64,000 bases of DNA from Micrococcaceae bacterium Sec5.7 (lineage in GTDB: Bacteria; Actinomycetota; Actinomycetes; Actinomycetales; Micrococcaceae), in assembly GCA_039636785.1 (NCBI GenBank), contig CP144169.1, positions 124,001 through 188,000 on the forward strand, read 5' to 3'. How positions within the stretch are numbered: position 1 is the stretch's first letter; each line of letters opens with the position of its first letter. Both the position numbers and the translations under genes were made by a program. Below are positions 9,003 to 18,201 of the stretch, one piece after another. The notes under the pieces were generated by a model. It did not search any database, had not been told where the DNA came from, and was given only the letters and a program-made list of their open reading frames with translations.

Positions 9003-9015
9003 AAACATCATGTTT
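9003..9015. promoter_or_regulatory. 13-bp palindrome upstream of the ABC operon
   Basis: AAACAT-C-ATGTTT is a perfect odd palindrome 54 bp upstream of the LacI-type dyad. It could be a second regulator site for the uptake operon. No regulator can be assigned from sequence. The rest of the 8864-9126 gap holds short GCTCGGTGC repeats near 9100-9126 and no gene. Confidence 0.35.
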
Positions 9016-9126
9016 CGTCATGTGGTCGAGGCGTTCGCTCCCCGTTCTTGGCGCGGTTAAAGCCCAACGGGTGCCCGGGGTGGGGTTGGTGCTCGGGGGT
9101 GCTCGGTGCATAGGGCGCTCGGTGCG

Positions 9127-9781
9127 TCAGTCCTTGGTGCCCTTGGCCGGGGTGCGTCCCAATCCGAGGCTCTGACCGTGACCCAGGCCCCGCCCATGGC
9201 CGAACCCCACGCCCGGCTCGGATAGAGGCCCGTCAATCAATTGGCGCGCCGCCACGTCGGAGCCGTTCCTGACGCCGAGAATCCGCACGGTGCCGCCCGT
9301 TGCGATCTCGGCAGCGGTAATGTCCGCGGGCCTACGCCGCTTGCCGTCGTCGCCCATTGACGGCTTGCTGTTCGCAGCGGGGCCGGGAACCTTGACTATT
9401 TTTGTGTCTGCGTTAAGCGCGTAACTCTGGCTGAAACCGTCTTCGCTTTTGACCGAGATGGCCGAATCACTGATGGCGTCCACAGTGCCCTGCTGTGTCA
9501 CAAGTGTCTCGAACGTGCCATCGCTCTTTTTGAACACACTTTCGCTGTGCAGCAGGCGTGTCCGCTGGCTCTTGTCCGGGCGCACCCTTGACTTGTCGTG
9601 GACGTCGCCGTTTCCGTGGCCGTTTTCAGTGGACGGCCCCGTGGAGGATAGTGAGGCGGTGGGCGGCGAGGGCGGGGTCGCTCGCGGCCCAGACCACGGC
9701 CGCACCGGTAACCGTCAGGGCGGCCACTAGTGCACCGGCGAGCAGTGCCTTGCGCATTTTCACGGGCTCACGACGTGTCAT
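9127..9781 (-). pseudogene. Secreted DUF5666-like protein, frameshifted after the signal peptide
   Basis: An ATG at 9781 opens a clear signal peptide (MRKALLAGALVAALTVTGAA, then VVWAASDP), but that frame stops at about residue 51. The adjacent frame continues from the same point with a Ser/Pro-rich linker. It then runs through a domain with GTVDAISDSAISVKSEDG and GGTVRILGVRNGSDVAARQL, which resembles DUF5666 beta-strand repeats, and ends in a Gly/His-rich tail. Removing one base from the G4 run at 9674-9677 would restore a single protein of about 217 residues. The gene is either recently broken or carries a homopolymer sequencing error. Function unknown; envelope location inferred. Confidence 0.7.
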
Positions 9782-9873
9782 GGCGGTCCTTTCACAGCAC
9801 CGGCAGGACTGCGATGGGGCAACGGCATCCTGAATCCCAGTGTACGGCGGGAGTCAGAAACGATGATGCCCGG

Positions 9874-9930
9874 CTGGGTCGCAGATAATGCCGTTTCGCC
9901 GCCCTCAAAACGGCATGTGCTGCGACCCAG
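9874..9930. terminator. Long interrupted hairpin downstream of gatB
   Basis: Arms 9874-9896 and 9908-9930 pair over 11 bp and 9 bp, separated by a 3-by-3 internal loop, around an 11-nt apical loop. The structure lies 19 nt past the gatB stop codon. It has no U tract, so it may be an intrinsic terminator of the actinobacterial type or an RNA-stabilising end. Confidence 0.65.
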
Positions 9931-9948
9931 TTGGATACAGCGGGTGCG

Positions 9949-11454
9949 TCAGCCTTCGACGCCGAGCTTCGCAAGGATCAGCTCGCGGACACGACCGGCA
10001 TCAGCCTGGCCACGCGTGGCTTTCATCACACCGCCAACTATCGCGCCGATGGCCTGGATCTTGCCGCCGCGGATCTTTTCGGCGACGTCAGGCTGCGCAG
10101 CCAGAGCCGCATCGATGGCTTCCAGCAGAGGGCCGTCGTCGGAAACCACGGCCAGTCCGCGCTTCTCGACGATCTCCGCAGGGGTGCCCTCGCCGGCGAG
10201 TACACCGTCCAGGACTTCGGTGGCCATCTTATTGTTGATCCTGCCGTCTTCAACCATCCTGCTCAGCTCAACGATGGTCTGCGGCTCAACACCAAGCTGT
10301 CCGGGATCCACGTCCGCATTCTTGGCGCGGCCCACGATCTCGCCCATCCACCACTTCCGGGCAACCGAAGCGGTGGCCCCCGCGGCAATGGTTTCTTCGA
10401 TCTCGTCCATCACGCCGGCGTTGACCACATCGCGAAACTCCAGGTCCGAGTAGGCCCAGTCGCTCTGCAGGCGCTTGCGGCGTTCGGCAGGCGGCTCGGG
10501 CAACGTGGCGCGGAGCTCCTCCACCCACTCGCGCGATGCCACAATGGGGACGAGATCCGGCTCCGGGAAGTAGCGGTAGTCATCGGCGTCGGACTTTGCC
10601 CGGCCCGACGTCGTCGTGCGGGTGTCCTGGTGCCAGTGGCGGGTTTCCTGGATCACCGGCTCGCCGGAGTCCAGGACGGCGGCGTGCCGCTGGATCTCGT
10701 AGCGGACGGCGTGTTCGACGGCGCGCAGCGAGTTCACGTTCTTGGTTTCCGAGCGGATGCCGAAGCGTTCGCGGCCGTGCGGGCGCAGCGACACGTTGGC
10801 GTCGCAGCGGACGTTTCCGCGCTCCATCTTGGCGTCGGACACGCCGAGGTTCTTCACGATCTCGCGGACGGCTGCCACGTAGGCCTTGGCGAGCTCGGGG
10901 GCACGCGAACCGGCCCCTTCAATCGGCTTGGTGACGATTTCCACGAGCGGAACTCCTGACCGGTTGTAGTCCACCAGCGAGAAGTCCGCGCCCTGGATGC
11001 GGCCGGCGGAGCCACCCATGTGGGTCAGCTTTCCGGCGTCCTCTTCCATGTGCGCACGCTCGATTTCGACGCGGAACACGGTGCCATCCGAGAGCTCGAT
11101 GTCGAGGTACCCGTCATACGCAATCGGGTCCTCGTACTGGGAGGTCTGGAAGTTCTTGGGGGTGTCCGGGTAGAAGTACTGCTTCCGGGCAAAAGTACAG
11201 GATTCGGCGATCTTGCAGTTCAGCGCCAGGCCGATCTTGATGGAAGACTCAATGGCCGTTTTGTTCACCACCGGGAGGACGCCAGGCATGCCGAGGTCCA
11301 CCTCGTTGACGTTGGTGTTGGGCTCGTCGCCGAAGACGTTGGGGGCCGAGGAGAACATCTTGGATTTGGTATTGAGCTCAACGTGGACCTCAAACCCCAG
11401 AACGGGATCGTACTTCTCCATGGCCTCTTCGAAGCTCAGGGTTGCATCAGACAT
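9949..11454 (-). CDS. gatB: Asp-tRNA(Asn)/Glu-tRNA(Gln) amidotransferase subunit B
   Basis: 501-residue tRNA-binding kinase/transamidation subunit of GatCAB, which converts misacylated Glu-tRNA(Gln) and Asp-tRNA(Asn) to the cognate amides in the cytosol. The N-terminal GatB signature (GFEVHVELNTKSKMFS, and further on DYNRSGVPLVEIVTKP) is followed by a C-terminal YqeY-like domain (about 350-500). The ATG at 11454 shares one base with the gatA stop (TGATG) and has GGAGG 9 nt upstream, so translation is coupled. Last gene of gatC-gatA-gatB. Confidence 0.97.
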   Translation of the reverse strand: MSDATLSFEEAMEKYDPVLGFEVHVELNTKSKMFSSAPNVFGDEPNTNVNEVDLGMPGVLPVVNKTAIESSIKIGLALNCKIAESCTFARKQYFYPDTPKNFQTSQYEDPIAYDGYLDIELSDGTVFRVEIERAHMEEDAGKLTHMGGSAGRIQGADFSLVDYNRSGVPLVEIVTKPIEGAGSRAPELAKAYVAAVREIVKNLGVSDAKMERGNVRCDANVSLRPHGRERFGIRSETKNVNSLRAVEHAVRYEIQRHAAVLDSGEPVIQETRHWHQDTRTTTSGRAKSDADDYRYFPEPDLVPIVASREWVEELRATLPEPPAERRKRLQSDWAYSDLEFRDVVNAGVMDEIEETIAAGATASVARKWWMGEIVGRAKNADVDPGQLGVEPQTIVELSRMVEDGRINNKMATEVLDGVLAGEGTPAEIVEKRGLAVVSDDGPLLEAIDAALAAQPDVAEKIRGGKIQAIGAIVGGVMKATRGQADAGRVRELILAKLGVEG

Positions 11455-13007
11455 CAGTTTGAACCTCCGTGGCTCTTCACGAGCTCCGTCAGGGAAGGTG
11501 CGCTGTCCAGAATGGGACCGCCCCACTTCGCTTCCAGCAGCGACTCAAGGACGGCGCCCACGCGGTACAGCCGGGCATCCTCGCGGGCCGGGGCCAGGAG
11601 CTGGATACCCACCGGCAACCCGTCCTCGTCAGCCAGACCGCCAGGCAGGGACAGGCCGGGGACTCCAGCCATGTTGGCCGGAATGGTGGCAACATCGTTG
11701 AGGTACATGGCCAGCGGATCGTTCAGCTTCTCCCCCAGCTTGAAGGCAGTGGTGGGAGCTGTCGGCGAGATCAGAACATCTGCCTTGGCGAATGCGGCGT
11801 CGAAGTCACGCTGGATCAGGGTGCGGACCTTCTGCGCTGAGCCATAGTAGGCGTCGTAGTAGCCGGCGCTCAGCGCGTAGGTGCCGAGGATGATGCGACG
11901 CTTGACTTCGTCTCCGAAGCCGGCGGCGCGCGTGGCTGCCATGACGCGTTCGATCGTCAGGGGAGCGTCTTCCGGCAGAACACGCAGGCCATACCGGACG
12001 CCGTCGAACTTTGCCAGGTTTGAAGAGGCTTCCGACGGCATGATCAGGTAGTAGGCGCCGAGCGCGTACTTGAAGTTGGGGCAGGAAACCTCAACGATTT
12101 CGGCCCCGGCCTGCTTGAGCAGCTCCAGCGACTCGTTGAAGCGGTTCTCTACCCCGGCCTGGTAACCCTCGCCGTGGAGTTCCTTGATGATGCCGATCTT
12201 CATGCCGTCCACGTTGCCGAGGCTCGCGGCGGCCACAAGATCCGCCAGCGGGTCGGTCAGGGACGTCGAGTCGAAAGGATCGTGCCCGCCGATGACCTGG
12301 TGCAGGAGCGCAGAGTCCAGCACCGTACGGGATACCGGGCCTATCTGGTCCAGTGACGAGGCCATGGCGATGGCGCCGTAGCGGGAAACCCCGCCGTAGG
12401 TGGGCTTGACGCCCACGGTTCCGGTGACGGCGCCGGGCTGGCGGATGGATCCGCCGGTGTCGGTGCCCAGGGCCAGGGGCGCTTCGAAGGCGGCGACGGC
12501 GGCAGCCGAGCCCCCGCCCGAGCCGCCCGGGATGCGGTCCAGGTCCCACGGGTTGTGGGTGGGACCGAAGGCGGAGTGCTCGGTGGAGGAGCCCATCGCG
12601 AATTCGTCCAGGTTGGTCTTGCCCAGGATCGGCATCTTCGCGGCGCGGAGGCGCTTGACCACCGTGGCGTCGTAGGGGCTGTGCCAGCCTTCGAGGATCT
12701 TCGATCCCGCCGTGGTGGGCTGGCCGATCGTGACGATGAGGTCCTTGACGGCAATCGGCACGCCGGCGAGGGCGTGGAGCTCCTCGGCAGCGGCACCGCC
12801 GGCGGCGCGGATCGCGTCCACCTCGGCGGCGACGGCGAGCGCCTCGTCCGTGTTGACGTGCAGGAACGCATGGACCTTGCCGTCGACGGCGGCGATGCGG
12901 TCCAGGTGCGCCTGCGTGACCTCGACGGCGGAGACTTCACGGGCAGCCAGCTTGCCGGCCAGAGCGGCGGCGGAGGAACGGATCAGTTCGCTGTTGGTTT
13001 CAGTCAT
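11454..13007 (-). CDS. gatA: Asp-tRNA(Asn)/Glu-tRNA(Gln) amidotransferase subunit A
   Basis: 517-residue amidase-signature subunit that releases ammonia from glutamine for the GatB reaction. The Ser-cisSer-Lys triad region is visible: VPIAVKDLI supplies the lysine and [14 protein letters not shown] through [13 protein letters not shown] supplies the two serines. Length is standard. It follows gatC by 3 nt and overlaps gatB by one base. The whole trio is leftward and ends at the hairpin near 9874-9930. Confidence 0.97.
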   Translation of the reverse strand: MTETNSELIRSSAAALAGKLAAREVSAVEVTQAHLDRIAAVDGKVHAFLHVNTDEALAVAAEVDAIRAAGGAAAEELHALAGVPIAVKDLIVTIGQPTTAGSKILEGWHSPYDATVVKRLRAAKMPILGKTNLDEFAMGSSTEHSAFGPTHNPWDLDRIPGGSGGGSAAAVAAFEAPLALGTDTGGSIRQPGAVTGTVGVKPTYGGVSRYGAIAMASSLDQIGPVSRTVLDSALLHQVIGGHDPFDSTSLTDPLADLVAAASLGNVDGMKIGIIKELHGEGYQAGVENRFNESLELLKQAGAEIVEVSCPNFKYALGAYYLIMPSEASSNLAKFDGVRYGLRVLPEDAPLTIERVMAATRAAGFGDEVKRRIILGTYALSAGYYDAYYGSAQKVRTLIQRDFDAAFAKADVLISPTAPTTAFKLGEKLNDPLAMYLNDVATIPANMAGVPGLSLPGGLADEDGLPVGIQLLAPAREDARLYRVGAVLESLLEAKWGGPILDSAPSLTELVKSHGGSN

Positions 13008-13010
13008 GTT

Positions 13011-13307
13011 CTAGCCCTCATCCAGGATTGCCGGGACCTTGAAGCGGTTCTCATCGGAATCCGGAGCGCCGGACAGAGCCTGTTCGGCCGTCAATGTGTG
13101 GCCCACTATGTCCTCGCGGAACACGTTGCGCAGCGGGATGGGGTGGGACGTGGCCGGGACGTCGTCACCGGCGGCTTCACTGACGGATTTGACCGAATCA
13201 ACGATGACGGCGAGTTCGCCGGCCATCCTGTCCAGCTCTTCGGCACTCATCTCGATGTGAGCGAGCCGCGCGAGATGCGCGACGTCGTCACGGTTGATCG
13301 CAGCCAT
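13011..13307 (-). CDS. gatC: Asp-tRNA(Asn)/Glu-tRNA(Gln) amidotransferase subunit C
   Basis: 98-residue clamp subunit that wraps GatA and GatB together. It has the family pattern: INRDDVAHLARLAHIEMS at the N-terminus and FREDIV and PAILDEG near the C-terminus. The ATG at 13307, with GGGGAGATCC just before it, gives the usual N-terminus; in-frame codons upstream (to 13340) have no support. First gene of the operon. Confidence 0.95.
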   Translation of the reverse strand: MAAINRDDVAHLARLAHIEMSAEELDRMAGELAVIVDSVKSVSEAAGDDVPATSHPIPLRNVFREDIVGHTLTAEQALSGAPDSDENRFKVPAILDEG

Positions 13308-13360
13308 GGATCTCCCCTGCAATGTAGTTGGTTTCCCCATAGTCTACGTGGCAAACGTCA

Positions 13361-13400
13361 GTGCCCGCCTGACGACCCCCAGCGGGCGTCAGACGGGCAC
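13361..13400 (-). terminator. Hairpin downstream of the CitMHS transporter
   Basis: 14-nt arms at 13361-13374 and 13387-13400 pair with a single mismatch around a 12-nt loop. The position, 36 nt past the citMHS stop and 54 nt before gatC, fits a terminator insulating the two leftward units. Confidence 0.6.
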
Positions 13401-13435
13401 CTCGGGCCCGCAGCATAGCCGCCGGCAGCTTCAGG

Positions 13436-14899
13436 TTAGCCGATACCGATGGCTCCCGTCAGCACCCCCACGCCGAGCATCACGAGGGAAACCACTGCTG
13501 TGCGCCACAGGACCTTCTTGTGGTGGTCACCCAGATCCACCTTGGCGAGCGAGACCAGCAGAAGGATGGCGGGCACCAGCGGGCTCTGCAGGTGGAACGG
13601 CTGGCCCGTGATGGAGGCCCGCGCCATCTCGGCGGCGCTGATGCCGTAGTGGCCCGCGGTCTCGCTGAGGACCGGAAGCACGCCGAAGTAGAAGGCGTCG
13701 TTGCTCATGAAGAACGTCATGGGGATGCTCAGGATGCCGGTGATGATTGCCATGAAAGGACCCATGTCCGCGGGGATGATGGCCACGAGCCAGGCGGACA
13801 TGTCCTTGACCATTCCCGTGCCGTTGAGAACACCGGTCAAAACCGCTGCTGCCATGACCATGCTGACCACGGCCACGATCGACGGAGCGTGCGCAATGAG
13901 CTGCGCGCTCTGGTCCTTCACCTTGGGGAAGTTAACCAGCAGGGCGATTGCGGATCCCACCATGAATACAAACGGAAGGGGAACCAGGTCCGCCACGAGC
14001 ATGACCATCACGGCCAAGGTGAGCCCCAGGTTGAACCACTGCAGTTTGGGGCGGAGGGTCTTGCGGTTGGGGTCCAGGGCCGTGTCAGCCATGGCGGTGT
14101 GACCGTTGTCCGCGAGCGTTTCCGGCCGGTCCAGGACTGCAACGGCAGAACTCCCGACGGCGGTACTTCCGCCGGTGGGGCGGGAACCCTTGCGTCCGAA
14201 ACCGAAGCGGCCGGTGCCGCCGCCAGCCGGCGCGCCGCCGTCGAACTTCTCGGCAGAACGCTCACCCCAGATCTCGGGGGCGACGGTACGGAGACGGTTG
14301 CGCTCCTGCAGACCCAGGAGCCACGCGAAGACAAACACGATGACCAGGCCTGCTATCAGGGACGGGATCATGGGGACAAAGACCTCGGACACGCTGATTT
14401 TCAGGGCGGAGGCGGCGCGGGCGGTGGGGCCGCCCCAGGGCAGGATGTTCATGGTGCCGTTGGCCAGACCCGCTACGCAGGTGAGCACAACGGGGCTCAT
14501 CTTCAGCCGCAGGTACACGGGCAGCATGGCAGCGGTGGTGAGGATGAACGTGGTGGAACCGTCGCCGTCCAGGGAAACCGCCGCGGCCAGGATGGCGGTG
14601 CCCAGGACAACCTTGGCGGGGTCGTTGCCGAGCTTGCGCAGGATGAACCGCACCAGTGGATCAAAGAGCCCGACGTCGATCATCAGGCCGAAGTAGATGA
14701 TGGCGAACATGAGGAGGGCGGCGGTGGAGGTCATGGACTTCATCGATTCCAGAACCATGTCACCGATGCCCAGCCCGGCGCCGGCGAACAGCCCGAAGAT
14801 GGTTGGAACGACGATCAGCGCCAGCACGGGCGTCAACCTCTTCGTCATGATAAGCACCATGAATACCGCAATCATGGCGAACCCGAGTAGTACCAGCAC
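13436..14899 (-). CDS. CitMHS-family divalent metal-citrate:proton symporter
   Basis: 487-residue inner-membrane transporter with about 11-12 hydrophobic segments, like Bacillus CitM/CitH, which import citrate complexed to Mg or Ca. The N-terminal half (LVLLGFAMIAVFMVLIMTK onwards) and C-terminal half flank a hydrophilic central loop (roughly residues 210-300) rich in Gly, Arg and Ser, somewhat long for the family. I chose the GTG at 14899 because AAGGAG lies 6 nt upstream; upstream in-frame sequence is not hydrophobic and reaches into the regulatory repeats. Divergent from a CitA/CitB-type two-component pair, which probably induces it. Confidence 0.9.
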   Translation of the reverse strand: MLVLLGFAMIAVFMVLIMTKRLTPVLALIVVPTIFGLFAGAGLGIGDMVLESMKSMTSTAALLMFAIIYFGLMIDVGLFDPLVRFILRKLGNDPAKVVLGTAILAAAVSLDGDGSTTFILTTAAMLPVYLRLKMSPVVLTCVAGLANGTMNILPWGGPTARAASALKISVSEVFVPMIPSLIAGLVIVFVFAWLLGLQERNRLRTVAPEIWGERSAEKFDGGAPAGGGTGRFGFGRKGSRPTGGSTAVGSSAVAVLDRPETLADNGHTAMADTALDPNRKTLRPKLQWFNLGLTLAVMVMLVADLVPLPFVFMVGSAIALLVNFPKVKDQSAQLIAHAPSIVAVVSMVMAAAVLTGVLNGTGMVKDMSAWLVAIIPADMGPFMAIITGILSIPMTFFMSNDAFYFGVLPVLSETAGHYGISAAEMARASITGQPFHLQSPLVPAILLLVSLAKVDLGDHHKKVLWRTAVVSLVMLGVGVLTGAIGIG

Positions 14900-15042
14900 G
14901 GCCGGCTCCTTCTTTTGTGAATGGCACCACAACGGTGTGATGCGCACTACAGACGTTAGAGTGGCGTCCGTCACGGCAGTGCCTTTGGCTCAATTGATTG
15001 GCATACTGCTTATTGGGAGCATTTTGCTCATTTAGCTCACCA

Positions 15043-15086
15043 GGACTTTTGCCCGGACTTTTGCCCGGACTTTTGCACGGACTTCG
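15043..15086. repeat. 12-bp tandem repeats in the citrate divergent promoter
   Basis: GGACTTTTGCCC repeats head to tail at 15043, 15055 and 15067 (third copy one base different), with a partial fourth at 15079. They lie 47-90 nt upstream of the sensor kinase start and about 150 nt from the transporter start. Their phasing just over one helical turn apart makes them candidate binding sites for the adjacent response regulator. Confidence 0.6.
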
Positions 15087-15132
15087 ACCGTCCCTACCGT
15101 GTCCATCACTGCGACTGCAGACCAGGAGGACC

Positions 15133-16854
15133 ATGAAGAGCCCCGCACCCCGGCTGCCGCTGCGGTTCTCCACTCAGACGCTGCTCCTGCAGCTGGCCGT
15201 GGTCCTGCTGGTGGTGCTGCTGAGCGGCGCGGTCCATGCCTGGCTGACTTACGACAGGCTGGGACGCGAAGCGGAAAACCAGGCACTGACTCTGGCCAGA
15301 ACCGTGGCCTCTGATCCTTCAGTCCGGGACGATGTCCAGGCCATCAGCAAAGAGCCGGGCACTCCCCCGGCGTCCGAGCTCGTAACCGGCCCGCTGATGG
15401 CGGCGGCGGAAGGAGCTCGGGCACGGACCGGCGCACTGTTTGTTGTCATCACGGACGAAACGGGGCTGCGGCTGGCCCACCCGGACGCGGAACGGCTGGG
15501 AGAAAAAGTCAGCACCGATCCCTCCGGGGCCTTGGCGGGCCAGGAGCTCACCACCCGGAATACCGGCACGCTGGGGCCGTCCGCCGGCGCCAAGGTCCCG
15601 GTCTATGGGCCGGATTCCGGCACCGTGGTGGGCGAAGTCAGCGTGGGGTATTCCATGGAGACCGTGGGCCAGAGCCTGTCCCGCGATATCGGGCCGATCC
15701 TCCTGACGGCAGCAGGCGCACTCTTGGCCGGAGTCCTGGCTTCGTTCCTGCTGCGGCGCAGGCTTCAGCGCCTAACCCTTGGCCTGGAACCCGAGGAAAT
15801 CAGCACCCTGGTCCATGACCAGGTTGCCGTACTCCAGGGCGTGGACGACGGCGTGATCGGTGTGGCTGCGGACGGCAGGATCAGCGTGTTCAATGCGGCA
15901 GCCCAACGTCTGCTGGGGCAGGCTGACCTGGCCGGAATGCCGTGGGCCCAGGCACCCGTACCGGAACAACTCAAGTCACTCACCCGCCCCGATGCCGGCG
16001 AGGCAGACGCGCTGGAGCTGGTGGCCGGAGGGCAGGTGCTCGTGGCAAGCGCCCGAAAGGCACTCCACCGGCAGGAGGATCTTGGCTGGGTGATCATGCT
16101 CCGCGACCGCACCGAACTGCAGCACCTCACCCGCCAGCTCGACGCCGTGGGAACCATGTCCACAGCACTCCGCGCCCAGCGCCACGAATTTGCCAACCAG
16201 CTCCACACCATCGCAGGGTTTATGAGTATGGGCCAGCACCAGCAGGCCCGCGATTATCTGGCCCGGCTTGCGGCCACCGGCCCGCTGAAGTTCCCGGTGG
16301 ACCAGGCCGAGCTCCTTCAGGATCCCTATTTGCAGGCGTTTGTGGGGGCCAAAGGAGTGGAGGCTGACGAACGCGGGGTGGCCCTGCGGATTGGACCGGA
16401 AACATTGGTCCGAGGCCAGGTCACGGAACCGCAGGACGTCACCACCGTGCTGGGCAACCTGATCGACAACGCCGTCAACGCCGCCGTCGCCGGCACCTCA
16501 GCGGACCGCTGGGTGGAACTGGAGCTGCTGGACGAACCGGGAGCCGACGGCGGCACGCTTCACATCGTCGTCGCCGATTCCGGCGATGGGCTTGCGGATT
16601 CCACAGGGCCGGAGACAGTTTTTGCCGAAGGATTTACGACGTCGGCAGGCCCCGTCCGTACGGGCGCCGGCCAGGGACTCGGGCTGGCGCTTGCCCGGCA
16701 GCTCGCCCGCCGCAGGGGCGGCGACGTCAAGGTTCTGGAAGCCGGAACCGCGGGCGGTCCGGGAGCCGTATTCATGGCCACGCTGCCCGGGACCACTGCC
16801 GGAAATTCTGTGGCCTCAAGCGGAGACTTACCAGGAAGGGACAACGATGTCTGA
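15133..16854 (+). CDS. CitA/DcuS-type sensor histidine kinase
   Basis: 573-residue membrane kinase sensing external di- or tricarboxylates. TM1 spans about residues 17-37, an extracytoplasmic PAS/Cache-like sensor about 39-185, TM2 about 187-207 and a cytoplasmic PAS about 225-330. The phospho-acceptor is H351 in the RHEFANQLH motif characteristic of the CitA/DcuS group, and the HATPase domain follows (NLIDNAVNA N-box, GQGLGLALA G-box). The ATG at 15133 follows AGGAGG closely. Upstream in-frame sequence would translate the 12-bp repeats as PGLL units and is not credible. Overlaps the response regulator by 8 nt. Confidence 0.92.
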   Translation: MKSPAPRLPLRFSTQTLLLQLAVVLLVVLLSGAVHAWLTYDRLGREAENQALTLARTVASDPSVRDDVQAISKEPGTPPASELVTGPLMAAAEGARARTGALFVVITDETGLRLAHPDAERLGEKVSTDPSGALAGQELTTRNTGTLGPSAGAKVPVYGPDSGTVVGEVSVGYSMETVGQSLSRDIGPILLTAAGALLAGVLASFLLRRRLQRLTLGLEPEEISTLVHDQVAVLQGVDDGVIGVAADGRISVFNAAAQRLLGQADLAGMPWAQAPVPEQLKSLTRPDAGEADALELVAGGQVLVASARKALHRQEDLGWVIMLRDRTELQHLTRQLDAVGTMSTALRAQRHEFANQLHTIAGFMSMGQHQQARDYLARLAATGPLKFPVDQAELLQDPYLQAFVGAKGVEADERGVALRIGPETLVRGQVTEPQDVTTVLGNLIDNAVNAAVAGTSADRWVELELLDEPGADGGTLHIVVADSGDGLADSTGPETVFAEGFTTSAGPVRTGAGQGLGLALARQLARRRGGDVKVLEAGTAGGPGAVFMATLPGTTAGNSVASSGDLPGRDNDV

Positions 16855-17545
16855 CGATTTCAGAGTGCTGATTGTGGACGATGACTTCCACGTGGCGAAG
16901 CTGCATGCGGCTTATGTGGATTCTGTGGCGGGGTTTATGTCGCTGGCACCTGTGGGATCGGCGTCGCAGGCGCTGCAGGCCATCCACAGCCTGCGCCCTG
17001 ATCTGGTGCTGCTGGACGTCTACCTGCCGGACGCCTCGGGGCTGGACCTGCTGCTTCAGCTGGATGTGGACACCATGATCCTGAGCGCGGCCTCGGACGC
17101 CGCGTCGTTGAGGGTGGCGTTCCGGCGCGGAGCACTCGGCTATCTGCTGAAGCCGTTTACTGCCGACTCCCTGTCCCGGCAACTGCGTTCATATGCCCGC
17201 TACCGCCGCATCCTGGCGCAGCCAGGAGCCGCGGTCCAGGAGACGGTGGAACGGGCCAAGCGCGCGCTCATTCCGGGCGACGTCACATCGTCCGTAAAAC
17301 CGCGGTCCGCCACCGAGGCCGCGGTGCTGGAGTCGCTGCTGCCCGGCGAACAGTATTCAGCGGCGGAGGTCGCCGGGCGGGTTGGGGTTTCCCGGGCCAC
17401 TGCGCAGCGGTACCTGTCCTCGCTCGCCGATGACGGCGCCGTAGACATCCAGCTGCGCTACGGAACAACCGGCCGTCCGGAACACCGCTACGGGCTCCCA
17501 CCGCAGCCCGCACACCCCGGACTTCCAGCGCGAACGAGCACTTGA
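16847..17545 (+). CDS. CitB/DpiA-type response regulator
   Basis: 232-residue regulator. The receiver domain (about 1-125) has acidic residues D11-D13 and phospho-acceptor D57 (LVLLDVYLPD). A C-terminal helix-turn-helix (about 175-225, AAEVAGRVGVSRATAQRYLSS) follows. The ATG at 16847 lies inside the kinase gene end, so the pair is translationally coupled. It should respond to the upstream kinase and activate the divergent citrate transporter, possibly through the 12-bp repeats. Confidence 0.93.
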   Translation: MSDDFRVLIVDDDFHVAKLHAAYVDSVAGFMSLAPVGSASQALQAIHSLRPDLVLLDVYLPDASGLDLLLQLDVDTMILSAASDAASLRVAFRRGALGYLLKPFTADSLSRQLRSYARYRRILAQPGAAVQETVERAKRALIPGDVTSSVKPRSATEAAVLESLLPGEQYSAAEVAGRVGVSRATAQRYLSSLADDGAVDIQLRYGTTGRPEHRYGLPPQPAHPGLPARTST

Positions 17546-17595
17546 GGCCCTGAAATCCGCGATTTAGCGGCTGTGATTCAAGGGCTGCGATTCGG

Positions 17596-17610
17596 CGCCA
17601 CTTTGTGGCG
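17596..17610. terminator. Short hairpin between convergent genes
   Basis: CGCCAC-TTT-GTGGCG forms a 6-bp stem with a 3-nt loop immediately beyond the acetyltransferase stop and 51 nt past the response-regulator stop. It could serve either strand. Confidence 0.4.
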
Positions 17611-17611
17611 G

Positions 17612-18115
17612 CTAGACGTCCAGCCGGTAAACCAGCAGCTTTATGTCGGTGTCCGGCACAAACCAGTCACGCTCAGGGACCCGCTGGAAGCCGGTCTTCC
17701 GGTAAAGGCCATGCGCGCTTTCCCACGTTGCGCCGGTGGTCAGCGCCACGGCCTTGATGCCTTGGCTGGACTTGGCGTGCTCGATAATCGCATGCACCAG
17801 CGCTTTCCCTGCCCCGCTGCGCTGCACGGCCGGATCAACCACCAGCATGCGGAACTCAAGTTCATCAGCCAAAGCAATGTCCGCGTACGGTTCCCCGGCC
17901 ACAGCCAGAGTCACGGAACCAACAATCTGCCCGTCGCGTTCGGCCACCCAGACGGTAGCCTTGCCCGCCCGCTGCGCAACATTCTGGATCTGCTGCATGT
18001 AGGGGTGGTCAGCGCTCTCAAAGTAGCCCGCGGCTAGGTAGGCGTCCCGGGTAATCCGGGCTACGGCGTCGTAATCTGCCTCGACGGCTGGACGTATGAG
18101 TATCTGCGGCTGCAC
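17612..18115 (-). CDS. GNAT-family N-acetyltransferase
   Basis: About 168 residues. GNAT motifs are present: LEFRMLVVDPAVQRSGAGKALVHAII carries the acetyl-CoA-binding R/Q-x-x-G-x-G/A pattern, and WESAHGLYRKTGFQRV forms the conserved C-terminal strand. The acetyl acceptor is unknown. The start is uncertain: GTG at 18115 places the domain (ILIRPAVEADY) at residue 5, but no strong ribosome-binding site precedes it. The longer in-frame extension upstream is repetitive (Gly, Ser, Gln, His) and overlaps the next gene, so I do not accept it. Confidence 0.75.
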   Translation of the reverse strand: MQPQILIRPAVEADYDAVARITRDAYLAAGYFESADHPYMQQIQNVAQRAGKATVWVAERDGQIVGSVTLAVAGEPYADIALADELEFRMLVVDPAVQRSGAGKALVHAIIEHAKSSQGIKAVALTTGATWESAHGLYRKTGFQRVPERDWFVPDTDIKLLVYRLDV

Positions 18116-18201
18116 CTGTTCATGGTAATGGCGGTGCTGGAACCCGGGTGCCGAAATGGTACTTTCCGTGACTGAACTATCAGCCCGCAAGCCCGTGACC
18201 G

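Noticed and set aside
13520-14890. 456-codon His/Gly-rich plus-strand frame
   Set aside because: Exactly antisense to the CitMHS transporter, whose membrane helices and ribosome-binding site are convincing.
15043-15086. CRISPR-like repeat array
   Set aside because: Units are 12 bp head to tail without spacers, and no cas genes are near.
14998-15132. Longer start for the sensor kinase that would include PGLL peptide repeats
   Set aside because: The repeats lie in the promoter region, AGGAGG precedes the internal ATG at 15133, and the protein from there begins directly with the expected membrane helix.
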